A stretch of DNA of 64,000 nucleotides, taken from Alkalicoccus halolimnae (lineage in GTDB: Bacteria > Bacillota > Bacilli > Bacillales > Salisediminibacteriaceae). The number at the start of each line of letters is the position of its first letter. Position 1 is the first letter of the stretch. The stretch covers positions 3,038,001-3,102,000 of the forward strand of contig NZ_CP144914.1 of NCBI RefSeq assembly GCF_008014775.2, in the 5' to 3' direction. A program made the position numbers and the translations under genes. Shown piece after piece: positions 19,887 through 28,259 of this stretch. Below the pieces are notes generated by a model that worked only from the letters and a program-made list of their open reading frames with translations, made no database searches and was not told the origin of the DNA.

Positions 19887-20319
19887 GAGGCTGTTTATAA
19901 AGTATTTATATGTATAGGTATACGGTTCGCCGCTTCCGCCTCCCGGGGAGGCTTTCCGGGCGGGCCGGCCTCAGCTAATTTCTTCCTCCTGTGTGTTGGA
20001 AGAAATGGATCTTCGGCTCGTCCTATATCGCCTCGGAGTCGCCCCCTGCAGCTGCAGCGGGGAATTAAAAATAAGTTTCCCATTTTAAAAACCTCTGCTT
20101 TTCCAACTGTTTTCTTACATAAAAAGAAATTTCTTTTCCTCCGTAACGTTCGGAGGAGGTGCCGGTGGGATCAGCGCAGTCAGAAGATCCTTTTCCATGT
20201 CACGGACATGGAAAATAGCTGAAGACAAGCCCCACGGCAAGCTTCCTCCGGGAAGTGAAGGAGAGACCTAAACAACAACTAGAATAAATATTCTGAAGTG
20301 ATGACTTAATCAACATTCT
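19887..20319. repeat. Terminator-flanked intergenic repeat, family A, copy 1
   Basis: About 433 bp between two duplicated terminators and between convergent ptsG and hpf. Ends are imperfect inverted repeats (left GAGGCTGTTTATAAAGTA; right, inverted, TAGAATGTTGATTAAGT). It contains two GC-rich cores: an inverted B-like one at about 19938-20055 (GGGGGCGACTCCGAGG on the minus strand) and an A-type one at about 20150-20260 (GGAGGTGCCGGTGGG... CCCCACGGCAAGCTTCCTCC). The second is closely related to 41860-41965 and 52120-52225. No gene is seen. Confidence 0.8.
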
Positions 20320-20353
20320 AAAAAGCCGCTGCGATTTTTCGCAGCGGCTTTTT
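20320..20353 (-). terminator. Terminator of hpf, right member of the duplicated pair
   Basis: AAAAAGCCGCTGCGA / TCGCAGCGGCTTTTT, begins 11 bases after the hpf stop codon when read on the minus strand. It has U-runs in both directions. Confidence 0.87.
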
Positions 20354-20363
20354 ATTATTATAT

Positions 20364-20912
20364 TTATTCCGGTTCGATCAGCCCGTACCGGCCGTCGCGC
20401 CGTTTATAAACGACATTTGTATCTCCGTTAACTGAATTCGAGAACACGAAGAAGTTGTGCCCGAGCATATCCATCTGCAAAATCGCTTCTTCTGCATCCA
20501 TCGGTTTTAAGTCAAAGCGTTTCGTACGGACAATTTCGTAATCTTCTTCAGGAAATTCTTCTTCTGCCAAAGGTTCCAGTTCATTTTTAAACATATACTT
20601 TAAGCTGTCATCTCCGCGGTATTTGCGGTTTACTTTCGTTTTATGTTTACGGATCTGGCGTTCCAGCTTTTCAATAACAAGGTCTACTGCCGCATACATA
20701 TCGTTATGCTTTTCTTCTGCACGAAGAAGGAGTTTTGGCATTGGAATCGTAATTTCGACCTTCTGCTCTTTGTTTAATACACTCATTTTCACATGCACAT
20801 CAGAAGAAGGGGTGGATTCGAAGTACCTCTCCAGTTTGCTTACCTTCTTTTCTACATGATCTCTAAGTGCATCAGTAATTTCCATGTTCTCGCCACGAAT
20901 GTTGAAATTCAT
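20364..20912 (-). CDS. hpf: Ribosome hibernation-promoting factor, long form
   Basis: Binds the 30S decoding region and makes inactive 100S ribosome dimers in stationary phase. The 182-residue length is that of the long HPF (YvyD), with an N-terminal S30AE domain (about 1-100: MNFNIRGENMEITDALRDHV) and a C-terminal dimerisation domain (about 120-180, with RTKRFDLKPMDAEEAILQMD). AAAGGAG lies upstream of the ATG. In B. subtilis it is preceded by the flagellar fliT and followed by secA; here a cold-shock gene lies upstream and glcT-ptsG downstream. It has its own terminator, so it is probably monocistronic. Confidence 0.96.
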   Translation of the reverse strand: MNFNIRGENMEITDALRDHVEKKVSKLERYFESTPSSDVHVKMSVLNKEQKVEITIPMPKLLLRAEEKHNDMYAAVDLVIEKLERQIRKHKTKVNRKYRGDDSLKYMFKNELEPLAEEEFPEEDYEIVRTKRFDLKPMDAEEAILQMDMLGHNFFVFSNSVNGDTNVVYKRRDGRYGLIEPE

Positions 20913-21057
20913 AGACTAACAACTCCTTTCGGGTATACGTACATTATTCTCTGTTCCCTTCGAAAATCCCTGCTGAAACATTCATTTTTCTAATAAAAAA
21001 TTAATATTCTGAGCTTTCGGAAGCGGCTGTCAACCTCCCTTCCCCGCAAGCCCAATA

Positions 21058-21095
21058 GATAAAAACGCCCCCGGGTAATTTTAAAAAGGGACGTT
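21058..21095 (-). terminator. Rho-independent terminator of the cold-shock gene
   Basis: Minus strand AACGTCCC / GGGGGCGTT with an A/T-rich loop, followed by TTTTATC, about 13 bases after the stop codon. The stem has one unpaired T. Confidence 0.7.
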
Positions 21096-21107
21096 CATTA
21101 CAATGTT

Positions 21108-21305
21108 TTACTTTTTCATAACGTTGGAAGCTTGAGGTCCACGCGCACCTTCAACAACATCGAATTCCACTTCCTGACCTTCTTCCAGCGATTTGTAACC
21201 TTCCTGATCTATAGCGGAGTAATGAACAAATATGTCTTCCCCATCCTCCACCTCAATAAATCCAAACCCTTTTTCTGCATTAAACCATTTTACTCTTCCC
21301 AGCAT
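21108..21305 (-). CDS. csp: Cold-shock protein, CspA/CspB family
   Basis: Small single-stranded nucleic-acid-binding protein and RNA chaperone. The start is taken at the ATG at 21305 (MLGRVKWF), because AAAGGGG lies 10 bases upstream and this gives the typical 65 residues. The in-frame extension to 21359 is leader sequence. The RNP1 (KGFGFIEV) and RNP2 (DIFVHYSAI) motifs on the OB-fold are present. A glutamate-rich C-terminal half makes it acidic. I cannot say which of the cspB/C/D paralogues it matches. Confidence 0.93.
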   Translation of the reverse strand: MLGRVKWFNAEKGFGFIEVEDGEDIFVHYSAIDQEGYKSLEEGQEVEFDVVEGARGPQASNVMKK

Positions 21306-21676
21306 ACGAGTTTCCCCTTTCCTTCGAAAGTTGATAGAAAAAGATAACCTCTTATTCAATATACCAATAGGAAAACGCTTTCGTCAATGTTAATTAGTCA
21401 GATAATTCTGTTAAATAACTGCTGCTCCCTCCTCCATTTTTTAGTTCTTTAGACTCATTTAAGATTTAATCGTTCCGTATATATTAAATAAAGATATCGC
21501 TATAATCCATATTTTTACTCATTTGAGATATTTTATTCTTATTTCGGGTATAACCGGCTATGTCCGGATACATACACATTCAGCGCAGAAGGGAGGATTG
21601 GGGTAACTCTATCTACCAGGTAATGCAGCCCTACAATACACTACTAAATCCAAACGCTAAAGGAGCGAATCTACGT
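21306..21676. other. Intergenic region between divergent csp and ssb, likely promoters
   Basis: AT-rich gap with the 5' leader of csp and the upstream region of ssb. A TATAAT at 21501-21506 on the plus strand could be the ssb -10 element, though its -35 match is poor. An open frame from 21560 that reads into ssb lacks a ribosome binding site at its own start. No repeat core is found. Confidence 0.4.
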
Positions 21677-22090
21677 ATGTTGAATCAGTTTATTTTTATT
21701 GGAAGAATCGCAAAAACACCCCAGTTAATTACCACCCAGAATGGATCCTCTCTCACCCGCTTCACCCTTGCTGTAAGGCGGCCCTACCGCAATACAAACG
21801 GCAGTTACGATACAGATTTTGTCCAAATTGTCTCCTGGAACAAACTCGCTGAAAGAGTCGCCGACTACTGTGGTACCGGATCTCTTGTTTCCGTTAAGGG
21901 ACGCGTGCAGATGCGCCAGCTCTTGGTTAATGAAGATAAACAGATTTGGGTGCCGGATGTCGTTGCCGATCACGTCACGTTTTTAAAGCTGAATAAAATA
22001 AGCACAGACGGAACACCGGAATATGATGAAGAAGAGATCGGTTTCGAGACTTCTGAAGAGGTTGCTGCCGTTAACGAGTTTCTTACTTAA
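21677..22090 (+). CDS. ssbB: Single-stranded DNA-binding protein (SsbB/YwpH-like)
   Basis: OB-fold protein that coats single-stranded DNA. Starting at the ATG at 21677 (RBS AAAGGAG), it has 137 residues: MLNQFIFIGRIAKTPQL, the VQIVSWNKLAERVADYCG core and VKGRVQM are typical SSB signatures. The acidic C-terminus lacks the DDDLPF-type tip of SsbA that recruits repair partners. With the short length, that points to the SsbB type used in transformation; this assignment is inferred. A small gene follows after 12 bases and a terminator closes the pair. Confidence 0.85.
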   Translation: MLNQFIFIGRIAKTPQLITTQNGSSLTRFTLAVRRPYRNTNGSYDTDFVQIVSWNKLAERVADYCGTGSLVSVKGRVQMRQLLVNEDKQIWVPDVVADHVTFLKLNKISTDGTPEYDEEEIGFETSEEVAAVNEFLT

Positions 22091-22102
22091 GAGGGCCGGC
22101 TG

Positions 22103-22345
22103 ATGACGGAAATAGAACTTTTAAAAGTTGTTATCCGCAGGCTCGCCAAACTTGAAAAATCGATCATCAAACAGGATGATCTATACGATATTTCCGAACA
22201 GCTGGATGAACAGGCAGACGCTCTCAGGGATCTGCACGCGACACTTGCTGAATTTAAAGGAGCCGTTGATTCCCATCATATCGAGAACGTCAATTCCGAT
22301 GATATGCTCCTGCGTTCCATTCTTCATCAAACTACTGATAAATAA
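22103..22345 (+). CDS. Small coiled-coil protein of unknown function
   Basis: I do not recognise this 80-residue protein. It is charged and helical (MTEIELLKVVIRRLAKLEKS; then a heptad-rich stretch to about residue 55), with no cysteine, signal peptide or membrane segment. The ATG lies 12 bases after the ssb stop with GAGGG just upstream, and both genes share the terminator at 22347-22387, so they form an operon. A role linked to the SSB protein is possible but only suggested by position. Confidence 0.7.
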   Translation: MTEIELLKVVIRRLAKLEKSIIKQDDLYDISEQLDEQADALRDLHATLAEFKGAVDSHHIENVNSDDMLLRSILHQTTDK

Positions 22346-22346
22346 A

Positions 22347-22387
22347 GCCAAAAACCAGGACACGGTGCCTGGTTTTTGGCTTTTTCA
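22347..22387 (+). terminator. Rho-independent terminator of the ssb operon
   Basis: AAGCCAAAAACCAGG / CCTGGTTTTTGGCTT, a perfect 15-bp stem with an 8-base loop and a U-run. It begins at the stop codon of the small gene. Confidence 0.9.
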
Positions 22388-22454
22388 ACGCCCTTCCCTT
22401 TTTCCACGAAATCCGCACCTGCTTCTATGCCGAAAAGGGAAAGATAAACGTGCT

Positions 22455-22577
22455 CCTTTAATAAAATTGAATTTTAAAGAGACACTCATGCAGGGTCACT
22501 GCACCATATGGATTAAAATCGTCTTCTATGAAATTGGAACTTCCTAACTTTATTTTCAAGGCAGCCGTGCAAAATGC
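22455..22577. repeat. Short deletion copy of repeat family B
   Basis: Has the left part seen at 11270 and 27940 (AGAGACACTCATGCAG, CACTGCACCAT) joined directly to the common right end (ACTTTATTTTCAAGGCAGCC). The GC-rich core found in longer copies is missing, as after an internal deletion. Confidence 0.65.
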
Positions 22578-22694
22578 TTTCATTAACATAAGTCCTATAA
22601 CCTTTCCAAATATGTAGTTTTAACCCTGTAAAGGAGGGGCATAGTTACTAGAAAATAAAAAATCAAATAATTTAAAGAAAAAGAGGGTGAATTG

Positions 22695-25652
22695 ATGAGT
22701 AGTGAAGTTTCCATTCAGGTAAACGGGAAGGTTGCAAAAGCCACCGAAGGAAAATCTGTGCTGGATCATTTGAATGAAAGTGATGTAGACGTCCCTCAAA
22801 TCTGTTACCACAAAAGCCTTGGTGCCATTAAAACGTGTGACACATGTATTGTGGAAGTTGACGGCGAGCTTGTTCGTTCCTGTGATAAAAAAATCAGTAA
22901 AGGCACGAAAGTGGATACTCAGCATCAGGACGTAAAAGATGCCCAGGTCATTGCCATGGATCGTATTCTTCATAATCACGAGCTCTACTGCACTGTCTGT
23001 GATTATAATAACGGCAGCTGTGAAATCCATAATACGGTTAAAGACATGAAAATTGAACATCAATCCATACCTTTCGAACCAAAACCTGCTCCAAAGGATG
23101 AATCCCACCCCTACTATCGATACGACCCTGACCAGTGTATTCTCTGCGGGCGCTGTGTCGAAGCATGTCAGGATGTTCAGGTTACCGAAACACTCTCCAT
23201 CGACTGGAACAGTCCCCATCCGCGCGTTATCTGGGATAACGATGTAGCGATTAACGAATCTTCCTGCGTTTCCTGCGGCCACTGCTCCACCGTCTGCCCG
23301 TGTAACGCAATGATGGAAAAATCAATGGAAGGAAAAGCCGGTTACATGACCGGAATGGATCAGAAAACCCTCCGTCCGATGATCGAGCTTACTAAAAACG
23401 TAGAAACAGGTTACGGTTCTATTCTTGCTATTTCTGATATGGAAGCTTCCATGAGAGATTCAAAAATCGAAAAAACCAAAACCGTATGTACATACTGCGG
23501 GGTCGGGTGCAGTTTTGACGTCTGGACACAAGGCCGCGAAATACTTAAAATCGAACCTCAGGAAGAAGCACCGGCAAACGGCATTTCCACCTGTGTAAAA
23601 GGGAAGTTCGGCTGGGATTTTGTTAACAGCGAACAGCGTTTAAAAAAGCCGCTTATACGTGAAGGTGACGCTTTCCGCGAAGCTGAATGGGAAGAAGCCT
23701 ACGAACTTATTAATAACAAAATGCAGGGGATCAGCAGGGATCATGGTAAAGATGCCCTGAGTTTTATCAGTTCTTCCAAAACAACAAACGAAGAATCCTA
23801 CTTAATGCAGAAACTTGCGCGGAGCGTCTTCGGCACAAACAACGTGGATAACTGTTCCCGTTACTGCCAGACACCTGCGACAGAAGGTCTCTTCCGCACT
23901 GTCGGACACGGCGGCGACTCCGGAAGCATTACAGACATTCAGGAAGCCGAGCTTGTACTGGTAATCGGATCCAACACAGCCGAATCCCATCCTGTGCTTG
24001 CTACACGTGTAAAGAGCTCTCAGAAGCTTCGTAATCAGAAACTGATTGTTTCCGATCTCCGCCGGCATGAGATGGCTTCCCGGGCGGATGTTTTCATCCA
24101 GCCTAAATCAGGTTCCGATCTCGTCTGGCTTTCAGCTGTTACAAAGTACATTGTAGACAATAATCTGCACGATGCTTCATTTATTGCAGAAAAAGTAAAC
24201 GGGATGGAAGAATACCTGCAGACTATCGAAAAATTCACTCTGGATTATGCCGAAAAAAATACCGGTCTTACAAGAGAAGAAATTATTAACGTAGCTGAAA
24301 TGATCGCGGAAGCCGACACAGTATGCAGCCTGTGGGCAATGGGAGTAACCCAGCATGTCGGCGGCAGTGATACAAGTACAGCAATTTCCAACCTTATGCT
24401 CATTACAGGCAACTACGGCAAACCCGGTGCAGGCACCTACCCGCTCCGAGGACACAATAATGTTCAGGGCGCCAGCGACTTCGGAAGCATGCCGAACGCG
24501 TTCCCTGGCTACCAGAAGGTTACCGATGATAAGATCCGCCACAAGTTTGAAAAAGGATGGGGAACCGAACTTTCCGGAGAAATCGGCCTTAATAACCACC
24601 AGATGGTCGATGCCATCCATGACGGAAAGTTAAAAGCAATGTACCTGAAAGGAGAAGACATGGGAATTGTCGACTCCAACATTAACTACGTGCACGCCGC
24701 TTTTGAAAAACTTGATTTCTTTGTTGTACAGGATATTTTCCTTTCCAAAACAGCAGAGTTTGCAGACGTCGTCCTGCCGGCAAGTCCGAGTCTCGAAAAA
24801 GACGGTACATTTACGAATACAGAAAGACGTTTCCAGCGTCTGTATCAGGCATTAGAACCGCTTGGGGATTCCAAACCGGATTGGAAAATTATTATGGATA
24901 TTGCCAACAAAGCGGGTGCTTCGTGGAATTATGCCCATCCTAGTGAAGTGATGGAGGAAGCAGCTTCTCTGACTCCTTTGTTTGCCGGAGTCACCTATGA
25001 ACGCCTGGAAGGGTATAACAGCCTGCAGTGGCCTGTGGAAGCGGACGGAACAGATACACCGCTTCTATTTGAGAAAGAATTTCCGTTCCCGGATGGAAAA
25101 GCAAGACTCTACTCTGTGGATTGGACGCCGATTCTCGAACACGGCGATGAATACGATCTTCACGTCAACAACGGCCGGCTGCTCGAACATTTCCATGAAG
25201 GCAATATGACTTACAAGTCTGATGGCATTACAAGTAAAACACCGGGGAATTTCCTTGAAGTATCTCCCGAGCTTGCAGAAGAACGCGGTCTTGAGAGCGG
25301 TACACTCGTCAGGCTGACTTCTCCATACGGTGTTGTAAAAGTCTCCTGCCTTGTAACGGACAGAGTAAAAGGTAAGGAAGTATATCTCCCTATGAACGAT
25401 TCAGGAGAAGGAGCTATCAATCTCCTTACAAGCAGCTATGCCGATAAAGATACGGATACGCCGGCGTACAAAGAAATTTCTGCAAAAATGGAAATACTGA
25501 AAGTGAAAGGAGACAGCCCGCTTCCGCGTATCAATCATAGAAACGGAAACCCGCAGCCGCAGATCGGTGTCCAGGTTGAAGAAAAATGGAAACGTAAAGA
25601 CTATGTCTTCCCCGGCGACATTGTAAGGAAAGGGGCAAAAACGAATGGCTAA
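22695..25652 (+). CDS. fdhA: Formate dehydrogenase, molybdopterin catalytic subunit (YjgC/FdhA type)
   Basis: Oxidises formate to CO2 at a molybdenum bis-MGD centre and passes electrons through Fe-S clusters. The 985 residues contain a 2Fe-2S domain (about 1-80), a His/Cys 4Fe-4S motif of NuoG type (about 95-120), two ferredoxin clusters ([11 protein letters not shown] near 148; [13 protein letters not shown] near 195), then the catalytic part starting at CTYCGVGC near 265 that holds one more 4Fe-4S. The active-site ligand is cysteine (SRYCQTPA), not selenocysteine. ATG 22695 (RBS AGAGGGTG) is preferred over the TTG three bases before. It overlaps the DUF1641 gene by 8 bases, and a formate-type transporter follows. 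The soluble electron acceptor is unknown. Confidence 0.93.
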   Translation: MSSEVSIQVNGKVAKATEGKSVLDHLNESDVDVPQICYHKSLGAIKTCDTCIVEVDGELVRSCDKKISKGTKVDTQHQDVKDAQVIAMDRILHNHELYCTVCDYNNGSCEIHNTVKDMKIEHQSIPFEPKPAPKDESHPYYRYDPDQCILCGRCVEACQDVQVTETLSIDWNSPHPRVIWDNDVAINESSCVSCGHCSTVCPCNAMMEKSMEGKAGYMTGMDQKTLRPMIELTKNVETGYGSILAISDMEASMRDSKIEKTKTVCTYCGVGCSFDVWTQGREILKIEPQEEAPANGISTCVKGKFGWDFVNSEQRLKKPLIREGDAFREAEWEEAYELINNKMQGISRDHGKDALSFISSSKTTNEESYLMQKLARSVFGTNNVDNCSRYCQTPATEGLFRTVGHGGDSGSITDIQEAELVLVIGSNTAESHPVLATRVKSSQKLRNQKLIVSDLRRHEMASRADVFIQPKSGSDLVWLSAVTKYIVDNNLHDASFIAEKVNGMEEYLQTIEKFTLDYAEKNTGLTREEIINVAEMIAEADTVCSLWAMGVTQHVGGSDTSTAISNLMLITGNYGKPGAGTYPLRGHNNVQGASDFGSMPNAFPGYQKVTDDKIRHKFEKGWGTELSGEIGLNNHQMVDAIHDGKLKAMYLKGEDMGIVDSNINYVHAAFEKLDFFVVQDIFLSKTAEFADVVLPASPSLEKDGTFTNTERRFQRLYQALEPLGDSKPDWKIIMDIANKAGASWNYAHPSEVMEEAASLTPLFAGVTYERLEGYNSLQWPVEADGTDTPLLFEKEFPFPDGKARLYSVDWTPILEHGDEYDLHVNNGRLLEHFHEGNMTYKSDGITSKTPGNFLEVSPELAEERGLESGTLVRLTSPYGVVKVSCLVTDRVKGKEVYLPMNDSGEGAINLLTSSYADKDTDTPAYKEISAKMEILKVKGDSPLPRINHRNGNPQPQIGVQVEEKWKRKDYVFPGDIVRKGAKTNG

Positions 25653-26136
25653 ACCAACACGCCAGATCAATATCGCTCCCGTCTCCGAAGAAGAGGCCCG
25701 TAAAGAAGCGTTGGAAGAAATACAAACAGCGCTTATTGACAATAAAGAGTCAGTGCTGAGCACCATTGAGCTCCTGAATAATATTAATAAAAGCGGAGTG
25801 ACGAGTCTTTTAAACGGTCTGTTTTCCGAAGGAGACAAGGTGCTTGATGTCATCGTGACGGAAGCTTCCAAAGCTGAAAACACGAACGCCATCAAAAATA
25901 TTCTTCTGCTGATGGGAACTCTCGGCACATTGAACATTAAAGAACTCGAACCGATATTACTGAAAGTGAACAATGGGGTGCAGCGGGTTTCCGACGATCC
26001 GGAACCTGATGCTACAACCGGCTACGTCGATTTATTTAAGAAACTGAAAGATCCTGAAGTAAACCGTTCCCTGACTCTTCTTATCCGTTTTCTGGAAGGT
26101 ATGGGTGAAGAAACGGAAAGTGAAGAGAGGAACTAA
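25645..26136 (+). CDS. yjgD: DUF1641 family protein (YjgD-like), formate dehydrogenase partner
   Basis: A 163-residue helical, acidic protein with the DUF1641 core ([15 protein letters not shown]... [17 protein letters not shown]). In many bacilli it is encoded directly after the YjgC-type formate dehydrogenase, as here, where the ATG overlaps the fdhA stop by 8 bases. Such tight coupling suggests a structural or assembly subunit. The biochemical role is not established as far as I know. No cofactor-binding cysteines are visible. Confidence 0.85.
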   Translation: MAKPTRQINIAPVSEEEARKEALEEIQTALIDNKESVLSTIELLNNINKSGVTSLLNGLFSEGDKVLDVIVTEASKAENTNAIKNILLLMGTLGTLNIKELEPILLKVNNGVQRVSDDPEPDATTGYVDLFKKLKDPEVNRSLTLLIRFLEGMGEETESEERN

Positions 26137-26143
26137 CCCTTAT

Positions 26144-26173
26144 CCCCTCTTTCTCAAATTAAAGAAAGAGGGG
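26144..26173 (+). other. Intercistronic perfect hairpin in the fdh operon
   Basis: CCCCTCTTTC / GAAAGAGGGG, a perfect 10-bp stem with a 10-base loop, between the DUF1641 gene and the transporter. No U-run follows (CAATTTATG), so it is probably an mRNA processing or stability element, or a partial attenuator, rather than a full terminator. Confidence 0.6.
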
Positions 26174-26204
26174 CAATTTATGACATCAAGGAGTGAGCAG
26201 CATT

Positions 26205-27488
26205 ATGGCAGAAAAAGCAACGAAAAACCGCTGGCTTATTGCTCTGGCCGCAGTAGGAATCCATCTTTCCATTGGTTCTGTTTATTCGTGGAGCGTATTC
26301 ACCAATCCGCTGAATGAAACGTTCGGATGGAGCCTGTCAGGCATCTCTTTAACATTCAGTATTGCTATTTTATTTTTAGGGCTCTCTGCTGCTTTTATGG
26401 GACATTTCGTAGAAAAGTACGGGCCGCGTGCAGCGGGGCTCGTCGCATCTGTGTTTTTCGGAGTCGGAATGATCGGCTCAGGCTTTGCAATTCAAATTGA
26501 ATCATTATATACTCTGTACTTTTTTTACGGTGTTCTCGGCGGTATTGGTTTAGGTGTCGGATACATAACGCCTGTTTCCTCGCTCGTTAAATGGTTTCCG
26601 GACCGTCGCGGGATGGCTACCGGCCTTGCAATTATGGGTTTTGGTTTCGCCTCTCTGATTGCCAGCCCTGTCATTCAGCGTTTAATCGGAGCTGTAGGGA
26701 TTGCCTCGACTTTCTATATTCTGGGAGCTGTCTATTTCGTCGTCATGATCTGCTCTTCCCTTTATATATCCAAGCCTCCTGAAGGCTGGATGCCTAAAGG
26801 TATGCGTGAGGATCAGGAAAACGGGGAAGAAGGTCCTGCAGAGGATATTTCTTATCTCCGCGCCAACGAAGCAATTAAAACAAGACGTTTTTATCTTCTT
26901 TGGATCATGCTTTTTATTAACGTCACATGTGGTATTGCTATCTTATCTGTCGCTTCCCCGATGGCCCAGGAAATTGCCGGGCTCTCTGCTGCAGCGGCTG
27001 CAACTACCGTAGGGATAATGGGCTTTTTCAATGGAGCAGGACGACTTGCCTGGGCTTCTATTTCTGACTACATCGGACGCCCGAACGTCTATACAGCCTT
27101 TTTCATTATTCAGATCGCATCGTTTGTCATGCTGCCAAACTTAACTCAGGCTCTTATTTTCCAGGCCGTTTTATTCTTAATTATCACCTGTTATGGCGGA
27201 GGTTTTGCCTCTATTCCCGCTTACATCGGCGATATTTTTGGAACAAAAGAGCTAGGAGCGATTCACGGCTATATTTTAACGGCATGGGCAGCTGCCGGAC
27301 TCGTCGGTCCTCTGCTAGTTTCCTGGCTTCGTGAAGTTACCAATAGTTATGAACTGACTATGTATATATTTACTGGCATGTTCGTACTGGCTCTGGCGGC
27401 TTCGCTTATTATTCGAATTGATATTAAAAAACTTAAAAAACAGCATGAAGAATCAAAGCAGAATGGCGTTACAGCGAAAGAAAGCTGA
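26205..27488 (+). CDS. OFA-family major facilitator transporter (oxalate/formate antiporter type)
   Basis: Twelve-helix membrane carrier, 427 residues from the ATG at 26205 (AAGGAG 11 bases upstream; a GTG at 26193 lies too close to that site). The N-terminal segment (IHLSIGSVYSWSVFTNPL) and GFGFASLIASP are typical of the OFA group, whose best-known member exchanges oxalate for formate. After the formate dehydrogenase gene, a formate or related monocarboxylate importer is the natural reading, but the substrate cannot be told from sequence. A central cytoplasmic loop rich in acidic residues is at about 200-225. Confidence 0.85.
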   Translation: MAEKATKNRWLIALAAVGIHLSIGSVYSWSVFTNPLNETFGWSLSGISLTFSIAILFLGLSAAFMGHFVEKYGPRAAGLVASVFFGVGMIGSGFAIQIESLYTLYFFYGVLGGIGLGVGYITPVSSLVKWFPDRRGMATGLAIMGFGFASLIASPVIQRLIGAVGIASTFYILGAVYFVVMICSSLYISKPPEGWMPKGMREDQENGEEGPAEDISYLRANEAIKTRRFYLLWIMLFINVTCGIAILSVASPMAQEIAGLSAAAAATTVGIMGFFNGAGRLAWASISDYIGRPNVYTAFFIIQIASFVMLPNLTQALIFQAVLFLIITCYGGGFASIPAYIGDIFGTKELGAIHGYILTAWAAAGLVGPLLVSWLREVTNSYELTMYIFTGMFVLALAASLIIRIDIKKLKKQHEESKQNGVTAKES

Positions 27489-27503
27489 TACGGGATACTA
27501 AAT

Positions 27504-27546
27504 AAAAAGCGGCACCGGAGTATTTTTCTCCAGTGCCGTTTTTTTA
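27504..27546 (+). terminator. Rho-independent terminator of the fdh operon
   Basis: CGGCACCGGAG / CTCCAGTGCCG with loop TATTTTT and one mismatch, followed by seven T. It starts about 16 bases after the transporter stop. Confidence 0.88.
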
Positions 27547-27574
27547 TAGTTTCGGTTTCAAAAGTTCTTTTCCG

Positions 27575-27938
27575 AAGGCTCTGTTAAAGCTCCGTGTTGT
27601 TATTGGATTGCCTGCGGCTCTTTTTTCTTCGCCTGCCGCGGAGAAAGCCTTCAGCTCTCCCTCCCTTGCGTCCGGGAGGATCTTCCCACTTTCTTTTTCC
27701 GCAGGCGTCTTGAAAAATCACCTTGGCACTGGCTTCTACCTTAGTACCTTCTTGATTCAACCAGCGGGCTTTATGTATTGGGAAATCAAAACGAAGCGGA
27801 AACGTGCCCGTGGAAGAAGGAGATTGGAAGATCCCGCAGGGCGAAGCACGAGGAAGCTGTAAAGCTCCTCCACGGCAGGCCTGCCGAGTTGAAGCGAAGT
27901 TTTCTTATATATCAATAACAGACTTTAACAGAGACGCT
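27575..27938. repeat. Composite intergenic repeat, family F outer ends with family E interior
   Basis: Left end CTCTGTTAAAGCTCCGTGTT and right end (inverted) CTCTGTTAAAGTCTGTTATTG form long imperfect inverted repeats. The left part resembles 13176-13230. The interior 27766-27890 (CCAGCGGGCTTTATGTATT..., GTGGAAGAAGGAGATTGGAA, GATCCCGCAGG) resembles 33900-34120. No protein-coding signal. Confidence 0.6.
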
Positions 27939-28190
27939 CATGCAGAAGCCTTGCACCATGAGGCATGAAAGTGGCTTTCTTTGGGAATGGATCCCCCATC
28001 TATACAGGTGGAATCAATGATATCCAGAAGAGGTCTTCTTTATTAATGATAGACCTCCTGTTCTGTCTTTTTTACCATAAGCTGTAGTGGACATGGGGCG
28101 ACTCCGGCCCGCCCGGAAAGCGTCCCCATGGAAACGAAAGCGCACGTTCATTGCTTAAATACTTTATTTTCAAGGTAGCTTTTCCGAAAA
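27939..28190. repeat. Dispersed intergenic repeat, family B, with the shortest core
   Basis: Starts CGCTCATGCAGAAGCC and ends TTTATTTTCAAGGTAGC, like the copy at 11250. The core at 28092-28130 is the minimal version of the shared motif: CATGGGG, loop strand CGACTCC, short GG/CC helix, loop strand GGAAAGCGT, CCCCATG. The remaining bases to manA (28191-28259) show nothing. Confidence 0.75.
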
Positions 28191-28259
28191 ATCTATGCTT
28201 TTATTAAAGGATTGCTCTACCTCGGTATGTTCGATTTTTCAGAAACGGAAAGGCTTATG

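Noticed and set aside
22620..23282. Minus-strand open frame opposite fdhA
   Set aside because: Composition is that of a shadow frame; the opposite strand carries the Fe-S cysteine motifs.
23850..23880. Possible selenocysteine (UGA) at the formate dehydrogenase active site
   Set aside because: The codon is TGC (SRYCQ); this is the cysteine form and no in-frame UGA is present.
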